Virus record (IMG/VR): IMGVR_UViG_3300037882_001541
Location: 1 to 44,622 of that record
DNA from: a virus
Reading direction: 5' to 3' (one strand)
Length of the DNA stretch: 44,622 bases
The first letter of the stretch is position 1. Each line of letters begins with the position of its first letter. The position numbers and the translations under genes are program-made. The notes beneath the pieces are model-generated. The model was given only the letters and a program-made list of their open reading frames with translations, ran no database searches and was not told the DNA's origin. Positions 31,695 to 38,574 of this stretch are shown here, piece after piece.

Positions 31695-32439
31695 TTTTTC
31701 CTCGTCCATTCGTGTAGTAGTTCAAAAAGGTTTCTTTCAGGGTATCGATTTCAACATCCCGTAAGCCCTCACCCTGAGCGTACGCCACCGCCTCTGGTGG
31801 TGGTTGCCAATCGTCGGGTAACAGGGTTCCTTTACGGCGGGTAGATTTTTTCTCAGGGGTGTTTTTTTGGATCTCCGCTAGGAGATCTTTTTTACTTTCT
31901 TCTTCTTTCTTACTTACTTCTTCTTTACCTTCTTCGGCCTCTTTTTCTTGCAAACTTTCAATAGGTTGCGTGGCCTCTGCGGCCCGTCTGCGGCCCGTCT
32001 GTGGCTCTATTTCCGTTCCGTCTGTGGCTCTATCTGTGGCTCTATCTGTGGCTTTTTGCGCTTGATATTTCTCGTAATTAACTATTGATAACAACGTCTT
32101 AACGTTGCTATTTTGCGGTTCGTTTGTGGTTTCATTTATGGCCCCGTTTTCGTTCCGTTTGTGGTACTGTTTTTTGCTCAACATCTGTTCACGCTCTAAG
32201 TCGTTGATAAATCTACCGACCTTGCCTCTTGACCACTTCCATCGATGAGCAAGCTCACGCTCTCCCATCACCACATCACCCCGTTTGTACGACACCTTGA
32301 TTCCGCGCACATACGCGAATCCGTCCTTCCATGATGCCAATAAAATTAAATCCATCCACGCTTGCCCCCGCGTGAATTCTTCCTCAAGCCAAAGGGGGCT
32401 ACTACTCAAGCAACGGCTAATTTTAATCCATCCTGTCAT
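31510..32439 (-). CDS. Replisome organizer / replication initiator-like protein
   Basis: A 309-residue protein. Residues 1-95 resemble the winged-helix N-terminus of phage replisome organizers (WLEEEFTRGQAWMDLILLAS, RELAHRWKWSRGKVGRFIND). Residues about 130-205 are a low-complexity linker with ATDR repeats and Lys/Glu runs. The C-terminal part (LPDDWQPPPEAVAYAQGEGL, then AHTNWLRTWQNWVRK) matches the end domain of phage DnaD/O-like proteins. The DNA behind the linker carries iteron-like repeats. Confidence 0.82.
   Translation of the reverse strand: MTGWIKISRCLSSSPLWLEEEFTRGQAWMDLILLASWKDGFAYVRGIKVSYKRGDVVMGERELAHRWKWSRGKVGRFINDLEREQMLSKKQYHKRNENGAINETTNEPQNSNVKTLLSIVNYEKYQAQKATDRATDRATDGTEIEPQTGRRRAAEATQPIESLQEKEAEEGKEEVSKKEEESKKDLLAEIQKNTPEKKSTRRKGTLLPDDWQPPPEAVAYAQGEGLRDVEIDTLKETFLNYYTNGRGKNDAHTNWLRTWQNWVRKEATSCRRNYKPSGFTATPSATDRARDRQDEMLAATIAAVKARSY
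31985..32165. repeat. Iteron-like repeats, candidate replication origin
   Basis: Seven copies of a motif close to CGTCTGTGGCTCTAT occur at 31985, 31996, 32019, 32031, 32043, 32121 and 32156. Copies at 32019-32057 are head to tail with a 12-base period; two of the outer copies read CGTTTGTGGT. Between the clusters, 32063-32100 is AT-rich. Iterons plus an AT-rich segment inside an initiator gene is the layout of the lambda origin in gene O. The assignment is inference. Confidence 0.5.
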
Positions 32440-32501
32440 AATGAGAATCTCACAAATAAGCCTTTATTTTTTATGGGTTTTTTATGGTGTAGGCAAAAAA
32501 A

Positions 32502-32723
32502 TTACCCCCTCTCCCCATTGTTACCCACAGGGGCGGACGCGCCCCCAGCGTTATGAGGCGCGGGGCTTTCTGCACTACTGATAACGCGCTGGTACTCCTC
32601 AACAATCAGGTTCCTAATGTAGGATGACCTGTTGCCGATTCCTGATTTATTCGTGAGATAGTCCATCTTTTTCAAGACAGATTCTGTGCATCGTAACCCG
32701 ATTGTTGTGCAATTTTTGTTCAT
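32502..32723 (-). CDS. Ribbon-helix-helix DNA-binding protein
   Basis: A 73-residue protein; ATG 32723 follows AAAGGAAA with good spacing. Residues about 6-48 have the RHH pattern: a short strand TTIGLRCTES, then helices VLKKMDYLTN and NRSSYIRNLIVEEYQRV. The C-terminal 25 residues are Ala/Gly/Pro-rich and disordered. It is the first gene of a leftward operon and lies next to a symmetrical divergent promoter, so autoregulation there is likely. Confidence 0.75.
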   Translation of the reverse strand: MNKNCTTIGLRCTESVLKKMDYLTNKSGIGNRSSYIRNLIVEEYQRVISSAESPAPHNAGGASAPVGNNGERG

Positions 32724-32752
32724 AATAATTTCCTTTTGTGTGCATAATCTGT

Positions 32753-32784
32753 TTGACAATGCCTTTTTCTTTGGTTAATGTCAA
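32753..32784. promoter_or_regulatory. Face-to-face divergent promoters with inverted -35 boxes
   Basis: Plus strand: TTGACA (32753-32758), 17 bases, TAATGT (32776-32781). Minus strand: TTGACA (32784-32779), 17 bases, CATTGT (32761-32756). The two -35 boxes form an inverted repeat and each -10 overlaps the opposite -35, so only one polymerase could bind at a time. Predicted leaders are about 26-28 bases to ATG 32816 (plus) and ATG 32723 (minus). Confidence 0.6.
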
Positions 32785-32815
32785 GCCAAGAAAACAACAA
32801 CAACGGAGCAAGAAA

Positions 32816-33148
32816 ATGATTAAAAAACCTACAAAAGACGCGAAAGAATTTTTCTTCACCCTTAGCGAGGCACTTTCTGAAGAATATGTAAATTACCATC
32901 GTGCCGAAGCGATTAAATTTAGAATTGATGTTGATTACAAATACGAAGAGCCAGAGGAAGATGTTGGTTTTTCGGGTGGATTCACGCCAGATATTGGCAC
33001 TTTACACATTGAGGGTTTGCCTCAATACGACGGCACCTATGCTGACACGAATTTTTCTGGGGAAAATAAGGAAAAATTAGCACTACATTTAGGAATGGCG
33101 ATTATTAACTCAATCCTCGAAAACATAGAGGCGCAAGTAAATGGCTAA
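32816..33148 (+). CDS. Hypothetical acidic protein
   Basis: A 110-residue protein from ATG 32816, with GGAG upstream. It is acidic with a central beta-rich part (AIKFRIDVDYKYEEPEEDVG, GTLHIEGLPQYDGTYADTNF) and a C-terminal helix. The last eight bases overlap the next small gene. The pattern is not one I recognise. First gene of the rightward recombination operon. Confidence 0.78.
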   Translation: MIKKPTKDAKEFFFTLSEALSEEYVNYHRAEAIKFRIDVDYKYEEPEEDVGFSGGFTPDIGTLHIEGLPQYDGTYADTNFSGENKEKLALHLGMAIINSILENIEAQVNG

Positions 33149-33260
33149 ATTCCTCACCATTTTTGCAATCGTGACCGTCGTTCTGGCGGTTGCGAAAGCG
33201 ACTGATTTTTACATTTCCGATGCTGAAATGCAGTATCCGACAGAACAGAAAGCCAAATAA
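33141..33260 (+). CDS. Tiny membrane or exported peptide
   Basis: A 39-residue protein, beginning MAKFLTIFAIVTVVLAVAKA, a hydrophobic N-terminus that could be a signal peptide or a membrane anchor; the rest (TDFYISDAEMQYPTEQKAK) is polar. It overlaps the upstream gene by eight bases. Its last codons are the left copy of the 25-bp direct repeat flanking the next gene, so the ending EQKAK is identical to that of the next gene. Confidence 0.62.
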   Translation: MAKFLTIFAIVTVVLAVAKATDFYISDAEMQYPTEQKAK

Positions 33261-33265
33261 ATGAC
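33241..33265. repeat. 25-bp direct repeat, left copy
   Basis: Identical to 33988-34012 over all 25 bases. It spans the last codons of one gene, the AGAAAGCCA motif, the TAA stop and the ATGAC start of the next. The two copies lie exactly 747 bases apart, the full length of the pentapeptide gene between them. Confidence 0.95.
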
Positions 33266-34007
33266 TAGAGAGCTCTTAGCTGAAATTTTCTTCGAGCACA
33301 AAAAATGGCTGCGTGATGATGGTGGCAAGCGTGCCGATTTGAGTTATGCCGATTTGAGCCGTGCCAATTTGAGCGGTGCCGATTTGAGCCGTGCCAATTT
33401 GAGCCGTGCCGATTTGAGCGGTGCCAATTTGAGCGGTGCCGATTTGAGTTATGCCAATTTGAGCGGTACCGATTTGAGCCGTGCCAATTTGAGCGGTGCC
33501 AATTTGAGTTATGCCAATTTGAGCGGCACCGATTTGAGCGGTGCCAATTTGAGCCGTGCCAATTTGAGCCGTGCCAATTTGAGCCGTGCCGATTTGAGCC
33601 GTGCCAATTTGAGTTATGCCGATTTGAGTTATGCCGATTTGAGTTATGCCGATTTGAGCGGTACCGATTTGAGCGGTGCCAATTTGAGCCGTGCCAATTT
33701 GAGCGGTGCAAAAATAAATTACCAGATCGAAGATGGTTTACTTTTACGGGTCTCTTGCGCTGCGTTATCAAGAGACGACGCGCTTGAAATGCGCACATGG
33801 CATACTTGCGAGACAACGCATTGTATTGCTGGTTGGGCTTGTCACCTTGCTAAAAATGGCAAGGAACTTGAGGGGGCACACGGCACACAGATTGCTGGAT
33901 TACTGCTGCTTGGCGCAGAGGCGCACAGCCATTTTTTTGACCACAACGAAACAGCAAGGCAATGGCTGCAGTCCATCGTGGATGCGGCAGAACAGAAAGC
34001 CAAATAA
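33261..34007 (+). CDS. Pentapeptide-repeat protein with C-terminal accessory domain
   Basis: A 248-residue protein. Residues 1-24 are a charged N-terminus ([19 protein letters not shown]). Residues 25-149 are 25 uninterrupted pentapeptides of the form A(D/N)LSX with X being Y, R or G, predicting a rigid right-handed quadrilateral beta-helix. Residues about 155-248 form a separate domain with [20 protein letters not shown] and a hydrophobic [13 protein letters not shown], a domain often attached to pentapeptide arrays in phages. DNA mimicry, as in MfpA and Qnr, is one known function of such helices. Here function is unknown. Start has AGAAAGCCA instead of a Shine-Dalgarno. Confidence 0.9.
   Translation: MTRELLAEIFFEHKKWLRDDGGKRADLSYADLSRANLSGADLSRANLSRADLSGANLSGADLSYANLSGTDLSRANLSGANLSYANLSGTDLSGANLSRANLSRANLSRADLSRANLSYADLSYADLSYADLSGTDLSGANLSRANLSGAKINYQIEDGLLLRVSCAALSRDDALEMRTWHTCETTHCIAGWACHLAKNGKELEGAHGTQIAGLLLLGAEAHSHFFDHNETARQWLQSIVDAAEQKAK
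33333..33707. repeat. Tandem 15-bp repeat array within pentapeptide gene
   Basis: Twenty-five consecutive 15-base units, all close to GCC-RAT-TTG-AGY-NNN. Variation is limited to G/A in codon two, AGC versus AGT in codon four, TAT/CGT/GGT/GGC in codon five, and GCC versus ACC in codon one. Codon use is almost uniform across units, pointing to recent expansion or ongoing homogenisation by slippage or recombination. Confidence 0.95.
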
Positions 34008-34012
34008 ATGAC
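33988..34012. repeat. 25-bp direct repeat, right copy
   Basis: Identical to 33241-33265. It holds the end of the pentapeptide gene (EQKAK and TAA) and the first codons of the exonuclease gene (ATGAC). Recombination between the copies would remove the pentapeptide gene exactly and leave both neighbours intact. Confidence 0.95.
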
Positions 34013-34934
34013 CATCGATATTGAACGCAAAAGCTGGCTTGAAAACCGCAAGAAATATATCGGGGGTTCTGATGTCGCATCGTTGTTTGAGGCTGAATTA
34101 TCCGCTGTGGGTGAAAAGCCTTATCTTTCGTATTTTCGGCTTTGGCACGAAAAGGCAGGGAATATTGAGCCGGAAAACATTGAACACAACAGCAACGTCA
34201 AAGCTGGACGGTTCCTTGAGCGTGGCTTGATTGACTGGTTGGCGCATGAGACGGGCTTAAAAGTTGAGGCCGCGAATACGCACCTGAAAGACGACGCAAC
34301 CCGCCTCGCAGGTACGCCTGACGGCTTTATCTACTGCCCCACGCGCGGAAAGGGAGTGGCGGAATTTAAGGTTTTATCACAAGCTGTTTTTAAGGATCTT
34401 GAAGGGGAAATGCCACTGAAGCACGAATTACAGCTTCAACAGTACATGGGGTTAAGCGGCTTAAAATGGGGCTGTTTTGGTGTGCTTGTGACCAGCAGCT
34501 TTGGGCAGATGCTTGTCCCCGTATTCCGTGATTTCAGGCCAAGTGTTTATGCAAAGATTGAGGCCGCCTCTTTGCGGTTTTGGGATAGCATCGCAAAGGG
34601 CGAGGCACCAAAAGCCGATTTTTTGAATGATTCCGATGATGTGATTGCCCTTTACCAAGATGATAATGGGGAGACGCTAGACCTCACGCAAGACAATCGG
34701 ATTTTTGCTCTCGCCGCTGAATATGCCGCCGCTGCTTTGGCGGAAAAAGAGGCGAAGGCATTGAAAGCCGCCGCTAAGGCGGAGGTTTTGGAGAAAATCG
34801 GCAATCACTCCACCTGCATTTTTAACGGCGGTGTCATCACTGCAAAAATGGTGTCGAGAAGTGGATACCAAGTGGAGCCTATCCAATACAGAGATTTCAG
34901 ACTTAAACTCAACAAGGAAAAAACCAATGACTAA
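34008..34934 (+). CDS. YqaJ-type recombination exonuclease
   Basis: A 308-residue lambda-exonuclease-like protein. Active-site parts: FLERG (69-73), TPDGF with D105, VAEFKVL with E119 and K121, and LQLQQYM with Q144. IGGSDVA near residue 18 is the usual N-terminal motif. It should degrade 5' strands of duplex DNA to make 3' single strands for the annealase encoded next, whose start overlaps its end by eight bases. The C-terminal third is a charged, Ala-rich helix. Confidence 0.93.
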   Translation: MTIDIERKSWLENRKKYIGGSDVASLFEAELSAVGEKPYLSYFRLWHEKAGNIEPENIEHNSNVKAGRFLERGLIDWLAHETGLKVEAANTHLKDDATRLAGTPDGFIYCPTRGKGVAEFKVLSQAVFKDLEGEMPLKHELQLQQYMGLSGLKWGCFGVLVTSSFGQMLVPVFRDFRPSVYAKIEAASLRFWDSIAKGEAPKADFLNDSDDVIALYQDDNGETLDLTQDNRIFALAAEYAAAALAEKEAKALKAAAKAEVLEKIGNHSTCIFNGGVITAKMVSRSGYQVEPIQYRDFRLKLNKEKTND

Positions 34935-36078
34935 TAATGCAATAGCCGTAAAGTCAAAAGCAAATGACGTGCGATCATTCCTTGGCTCGGATGCCGTGCG
35001 AAGCCAGCTTGCGCTCGCACTTCCAAGCCACATCACACCTGATAGGCTGTTGCGCGTGGCTATGACTGCTATTCAGTCCAACCCTAAGCTGTTGGATTGC
35101 ACCCGCGAAAGTCTCGCAAAGGCTCTTATCCAGTGTGCACAGCTCGGCCTTGAGCCTGATGGTATCTTGGGCCAAGCCTACCTTGTGCCGTTCAACAATA
35201 AAAAATCAAACACGGTAGAAGTGCAATTTATCCCCGGATACCGTGGATACATCACACTGGCGAGGAACAGCGGTGAGGTGCAAAGCATTCTTGCCAAGGC
35301 CGTTTATTCAAATGATATTTTCAAGGTGGCGTTTCACCTCGAGCCGGAATTTGAGCATGTGCCATGCCTGTCGGGTGAGCGTGGTGAGATTACCCATTTT
35401 TGGGCACTCGTGAAATTCAAAGATGGCGGCCACCATTTTGATTTTATGACGCGCCAAGAGGTTGACAAGGTGCGTGATGAGCACAGTGCTGGTTATAAAC
35501 TCGCTCTTTCCAAAGGTGGATGGGCGTTGCAAGAAACGCCTTGGGTGAAGCATTATGAGGCAATGGGCCTTAAAACTGTGATTCGCCGGATCGCAAAATA
35601 CCTGCCTATGTCTGTGCAGAAATTATCAACAATTGATTCTGTTCGTGAAAACGGAGGCAGGATCGAAATTGATGCTTTTGGTGAAATTGCCGCGATTGAG
35701 CATGAGGAAGCACAGGAAACAGCGGCAATTGAAACGCGCTCGCGGCTTGATGTTTTTGATGCCGAAACAGGCGAAGTCCCGCCCGAAGCCACGAAGCCAA
35801 CCCCACCCAAAACACAAGTAAAGCCGCCAGTTGCAGAGGCAAAACCAACCGAATCCGCCCGCACCAACCCTTGGGAATCATGGGACGGTAACCAGTGGGA
35901 GGAGTGGGTGACTATGACGATTGACAGCATCAACGGCCAGCAGGACGCACAGGAACTTTCCAGTGCTTGGTTTCGGGTGGCGGCCCAAATTGCCTACCTG
36001 AAAACTCAGCCGCACATGGCGGATAAAGTCAAGGCCGTCACAACGGCTTACGATGGCAGGGAAAGGGAACTTTCTTAA
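34927..36078 (+). CDS. recT: RecT single-strand annealing protein
   Basis: A 383-residue protein, ATG 34927 preceded by AAGGAAAA. Residues about 30-215 form the RecT core: PDRLLRVAMTAIQSNPKLLD, QCAQLGLEPDGILGQAYLVP, VQFIPGYRGYITLARNSGEV, ETPWVKHYEAMGLKTVIRRI. Residues about 245-320 are acidic and Pro-rich (TKPTPPKTQVKPPVAEAKP), and a small C-terminal helical domain (NPWESWDGNQWEEWV) follows. It pairs with the exonuclease for recombination and perhaps replication. Confidence 0.95.
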   Translation: MTNNAIAVKSKANDVRSFLGSDAVRSQLALALPSHITPDRLLRVAMTAIQSNPKLLDCTRESLAKALIQCAQLGLEPDGILGQAYLVPFNNKKSNTVEVQFIPGYRGYITLARNSGEVQSILAKAVYSNDIFKVAFHLEPEFEHVPCLSGERGEITHFWALVKFKDGGHHFDFMTRQEVDKVRDEHSAGYKLALSKGGWALQETPWVKHYEAMGLKTVIRRIAKYLPMSVQKLSTIDSVRENGGRIEIDAFGEIAAIEHEEAQETAAIETRSRLDVFDAETGEVPPEATKPTPPKTQVKPPVAEAKPTESARTNPWESWDGNQWEEWVTMTIDSINGQQDAQELSSAWFRVAAQIAYLKTQPHMADKVKAVTTAYDGRERELS

Positions 36079-36112
36079 CCGAGGATATACACCAATAAAA
36101 GGATTAAAAAAA

Positions 36113-36238
36113 ATGACCAACGAACAATTACAAGCCCTAGCCGCCGAAGCGCGGGATGCTAAAGCAAAGGTGAAAAAAGACATCATTAAAAGATTCGATT
36201 CTGAATTGGGCGCGTTGCGGGAGAAACTCAATGGATAA
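36113..36238 (+). CDS. Tiny helical protein
   Basis: A 41-residue protein, almost entirely one charged helix (NEQLQALAAEARDAKAKVKK). ATG 36113 follows AAGGA with nine bases between. A longer frame starts inside recT and is not used. It overlaps the next gene by eight bases. It may bind a partner by coiled coil; function unknown. Confidence 0.6.
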   Translation: MTNEQLQALAAEARDAKAKVKKDIIKRFDSELGALREKLNG

Positions 36239-36416
36239 CCTGCTGGACTGTCTCACCATAATCCAAACCGAGCTTTCACGCTTGCTTCACATAGTTCACG
36301 AGCCGGGGATTATTGATAGTGATTCGACACGGGAGTGCTTAAATGACAAACTGAAACTATTCTGCACGAGTCTGCATAATACCCAAGAGAGTATAAAAAT
36401 CTTACAGGAAGGGTGA
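36231..36416 (+). CDS. Small hypothetical helical protein
   Basis: A 61-residue protein with two predicted helices (LLDCLTIIQTELSRLLHIVH, then CLNDKLKLFCTSLHNTQESI) and three cysteines. It overlaps the preceding small gene by eight bases and is four bases from the next. No family recognised. Confidence 0.65.
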   Translation: MDNLLDCLTIIQTELSRLLHIVHEPGIIDSDSTRECLNDKLKLFCTSLHNTQESIKILQEG

Positions 36417-36420
36417 GGCC

Positions 36421-36657
36421 ATGAACCTCTCGGAACTATCACTACAGGCGCGTGAAGCGTCAGAGGCGTTTCTAAGGGCATTGGAAGCCCGACACGATAA
36501 ATGCCCAACCTTGGCGGGGGATTTCGCTAATGACCTTCTGCTTGACATAAACGCTTCAATCCTCAATTTGCAGCTCGCCGCCTGTAATGTGGGCGCGATG
36601 GACACGACTGCACCCTTGGCTAACATCTTGGCGTTTCGTAATGCACAAGGACGATAA
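36421..36657 (+). CDS. Small hypothetical protein
   Basis: A 78-residue helical protein (LSLQAREASEAFLRALEARH, LLLDINASILNLQLAACNVG). GTGAGGCC precedes the ATG. It overlaps the next gene by 17 bases. Several helical proteins of this size follow in a row in this operon. No family recognised. Confidence 0.68.
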   Translation: MNLSELSLQAREASEAFLRALEARHDKCPTLAGDFANDLLLDINASILNLQLAACNVGAMDTTAPLANILAFRNAQGR

Positions 36658-36826
36658 ATCCGACATCCTCACCATCCTGTATGCGGCGCGGGAGCTTTCC
36701 AAGCGGCTGCATGAGGCCAGCGGGGGCGCGTTCAAACTGGACGTGGTGGCAGGGGAGATGGAGGAAGCACAGATTGACGATGCTATCCAATTATTCCAAC
36801 AAAGCCTACAGGCGAATGAAAAATAA
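36641..36826 (+). CDS. Small hypothetical helical protein
   Basis: A 61-residue protein from ATG 36641, the first start that avoids a long overlap. It reads MHKDDKSDILTILYAARELS, then helical acidic segments (EMEEAQIDDAIQLFQQSL). No clear ribosome site, so coupling to the upstream gene is likely. It overlaps the next gene by 11 bases. Family unknown. Confidence 0.6.
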   Translation: MHKDDKSDILTILYAARELSKRLHEASGGAFKLDVVAGEMEEAQIDDAIQLFQQSLQANEK

Positions 36827-36914
36827 CCCGCTCAATACCACCGATAAAATCATTGTCGCCGCTTGCTACATCATCCTGATAGCGGCGGTTTTCTTTGTGC
36901 GCCTTGAGCAATAA
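36816..36914 (+). CDS. Tiny single-span membrane protein
   Basis: A 32-residue protein with a polar start (MKNNPLNTTDK) and one transmembrane segment (IIVAACYIILIAAVFFV), ending RLEQ. It is the last gene of the rightward recombination operon, overlapping its predecessor by 11 bases. Function unknown. Confidence 0.58.
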   Translation: MKNNPLNTTDKIIVAACYIILIAAVFFVRLEQ

Positions 36915-36918
36915 AAAT

Positions 36919-36983
36919 GCCGCCACGCTACGAGACGTGACGGCTAGTTACGGATGGATGAAAACCAATTACTCAACATCCGT
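36919..36983. other. Two hairpins between convergent operons
   Basis: GCCGCCACG (36919-36927) can pair with CGTGACGGC (36936-36944) in eight of nine positions; ACGGATG (36950-36956) pairs perfectly with CATCCGT (36977-36983) across a 20-base loop. Neither is followed by a T run. They occupy the short space between the rightward operon and the leftward operon, where they may slow or end both transcripts. Confidence 0.4.
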
Positions 36984-37000
36984 TAGGAGCGCGAGATGGA

Positions 37001-37114
37001 CTATGATACCACATCAGGCTTAATATCAATGCCACATCGGCGGAGAAAATCAACCGCTTTCTGGTCGCCTTCCTCTGCCCACTTGATTAGTTGCAAAATT
37101 ACATCCCAACTCAT
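37001..37114 (-). CDS. Tiny hypothetical protein ending the leftward operon
   Basis: A 37-residue protein, MSWDVILQLIKWAEEGDQKA and onward to KPDVVS. Its ATG overlaps the stop of the membrane-protein gene as ATGA, and the sequence AGAGGGGTGG lies just upstream as a ribosome site. It looks like a short helical hairpin (repeat-like AVDFLRRCGID, reminiscent of an ankyrin-type turn). Function unknown. Confidence 0.6.
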   Translation of the reverse strand: MSWDVILQLIKWAEEGDQKAVDFLRRCGIDIKPDVVS

Positions 37115-37557
37115 TTCCACCCCTCTGATTTGCGCAATTTCTGATATTCTTCTTTACTCATGCCGAGGCGTTTTGCCTCTATGGCTTGCAGCCTTGATAA
37201 ATCCGCCTCGTCTTCTCTTACCCTTTTCTCATAGCACCAATTATCAATCTCCTCGGTTACTTTGAAGCCATATTGCGCCTCTGTATCTGTGGCGGGGACG
37301 CCAAATGTTGCCATGATATAGTGCTTTATTTTTTGCGCGGCAGGGTCAACATAATCATCAAATACACGATTCGCGCCCCAAAGTACGGCATAGCTCATTG
37401 TCGTTAAAATGACAACGGGAACACCTATCTTGATGACTTGATATGCTGTGTAATTGATGGCTGTTTGCAAGGCTTTACCAACAGGCTGAGCCACAGTTAT
37501 TGTAAACCACCTAGCAGCCGAGTGAACAGCATCACGCATTTTCCATTCCTTGCTCAT
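37111..37557 (-). CDS. Membrane-anchored protein with coiled tail
   Basis: A 148-residue protein from ATG 37557, which overlaps the upstream stop as ATGA; the longer frame is not used. Hydrophobic segments lie at about residues 35-63 (TAYQVIKIGVPVVILTTMSY). The C-terminal half is charged and helical, with a single cysteine (NWCYEKRVREDEADLSRLQA). Probably anchored in the inner membrane with a long soluble domain. Function unknown. Confidence 0.72.
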   Translation of the reverse strand: MSKEWKMRDAVHSAARWFTITVAQPVGKALQTAINYTAYQVIKIGVPVVILTTMSYAVLWGANRVFDDYVDPAAQKIKHYIMATFGVPATDTEAQYGFKVTEEIDNWCYEKRVREDEADLSRLQAIEAKRLGMSKEEYQKLRKSEGWK

Positions 37558-37784
37558 GACACATCTCCCCGGCACACCCATAATTGCGAGTGGTCACCAC
37601 TGGTAACTTCCCACTTATAACAGGACGGCAATTCAAATACCCATTGCTCGGTGTCTAATAAGCACATCCAGCCCGTGGTAGTGGATTCCCAGATATTCAT
37701 GGGGCAGGTGTCTTGCGCCTTTGCAGCAACACTCAACGCGATAAACACGGCGGTGATTGCTATTGTTTTGGTGATTTTATTCAT
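37554..37784 (-). CDS. Small exported cysteine-rich protein
   Basis: A 76-residue protein with a clear signal peptide: MNKITK, hydrophobic TIAITAVFIALSVA, and cleavage after AKA. The mature part has four cysteines and many tryptophans (CPMNIWESTTTGWMCLLD, SCYKWEV), so disulfide bonds in the periplasm are likely. AGGAG precedes the ATG. It may act outside the cytoplasm, for example on superinfecting phage or the cell wall; this is inference. Confidence 0.75.
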   Translation of the reverse strand: MNKITKTIAITAVFIALSVAAKAQDTCPMNIWESTTTGWMCLLDTEQWVFELPSCYKWEVTSGDHSQLWVCRGDVS

Positions 37785-37869
37785 GTTGGCAGTCTCCTGT
37801 TGTTGGTAACAACGTGACTATGCCAGCTATTTATTAACAATGAGTGAACGCTTGTTATTTTTATTGAGC

Positions 37870-38271
37870 TTAAATTCCTAAAGCATCAACTACCTGTTGC
37901 CATTTGGTGTAAACGGGGCGGCCAGTGCGTTGATAAGCCCAAGCGCGGCGAACGTGGCTTGCCTCAGTATCCATGCCCTTGCTGTCGTACAGGATTGTGT
38001 CGCCGTTCAGGGCCAATATCTCAAAATCGGGTTTGTATGACAGCATCCGGCCAGTAATAGGATTAAGGCCCAGCTCTATTTTTATTTGGCCATTCCACCC
38101 GGCGATTTTACCGGCGGCCAGCAACATATCCAGCCGCTGAGCGTCCGCCGCCTCCCGCTTACTGTCGTAGGCCACGCCGTTGTACACACCTATTTTTGCG
38201 CCATATTTATGGGGTTTTTTCCCCGGTTGCACCATGGCGTTGTATGCCTCGGCTGTCATTCTCTCGGTCAT
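37870..38271 (-). CDS. DUF1064 PD-(D/E)XK nuclease-like protein
   Basis: A 133-residue protein. ATG 38271 overlaps the upstream stop as ATGA; an in-frame GTG at 38304 and ATG 38259 are alternatives. The DUF1064 pattern is present: HKYGAK, VAYDSKREAADAQRL with E40, YKPDFEIL with D82, and LYDSKGM with D96 and K98. These fit a PD-(D/E)XK endonuclease core. In phages this family is linked to replication or recombination; a Holliday-junction role is possible but unproven. Confidence 0.85.
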   Translation of the reverse strand: MTERMTAEAYNAMVQPGKKPHKYGAKIGVYNGVAYDSKREAADAQRLDMLLAAGKIAGWNGQIKIELGLNPITGRMLSYKPDFEILALNGDTILYDSKGMDTEASHVRRAWAYQRTGRPVYTKWQQVVDALGI

Positions 38272-38462
38272 TCCTTTTTGCTTTCCATAAGCGTTAAATC
38301 CCACCCCCGCCGTGCCCCATAGCTCAAAGCATCCGCCAGCGTCTCGAACCCCGCCAGATAATTCGTGGGGATGCCTAGAATCTCATCCTTCCATTTCGTG
38401 GGTGTTTGCCACTGGTAGCGGGGGGCGTATGGCTTGCGGGTGTCAACAAGGCGAGCGGTCAT
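38268..38462 (-). CDS. Small hypothetical protein
   Basis: A 64-residue protein from ATG 38462, chosen because it forms ATGA with the stop of the preceding tiny gene. It reads MTARLVDTRKPYAPRYQWQT, then LADALSYGARRGWDLTLMES. No membrane segment. It overlaps the DUF1064 gene as ATGA. Family unknown. Confidence 0.62.
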   Translation of the reverse strand: MTARLVDTRKPYAPRYQWQTPTKWKDEILGIPTNYLAGFETLADALSYGARRGWDLTLMESKKE

Positions 38463-38536
38463 CTCCATGCCCCAAGAAAATATAGGATGATGCACGTTAT
38501 CCCTAAGTAAACCGAAAACCTCTCGATATTACGCAT
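38459..38536 (-). CDS. Tiny single-span membrane peptide
   Basis: A 25-residue peptide (MRNIERFSVYLGITCIILYF and LGAWR) with one transmembrane segment. AGGGG lies eight to nine bases before the ATG, and its stop overlaps the next start as ATGA; both support real translation despite the size. Confidence 0.55.
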   Translation of the reverse strand: MRNIERFSVYLGITCIILYFLGAWR

Positions 38537-38574
38537 AAACAGTACCCCTAAACAAAATTGGTATTCTCTGCATC

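Noticed and set aside
33333-33707. Regular repeats resembling a CRISPR array
   Set aside because: Units are 15 bases, contiguous, without spacers, and encode pentapeptides.
33265-33816. Long minus-strand open frame rich in Ser-Asn-Trp/Arg-His repeats
   Set aside because: It is the antisense of the 15-bp pentapeptide array; the repeat keeps any frame open. The plus-strand protein has a real domain after the repeats and a start in an operon.
36996-37265. Plus-strand 89-codon frame
   Set aside because: It lies opposite two coupled minus-strand genes with ribosome sites, and its product is a low-quality hydrophobic/serine mix.
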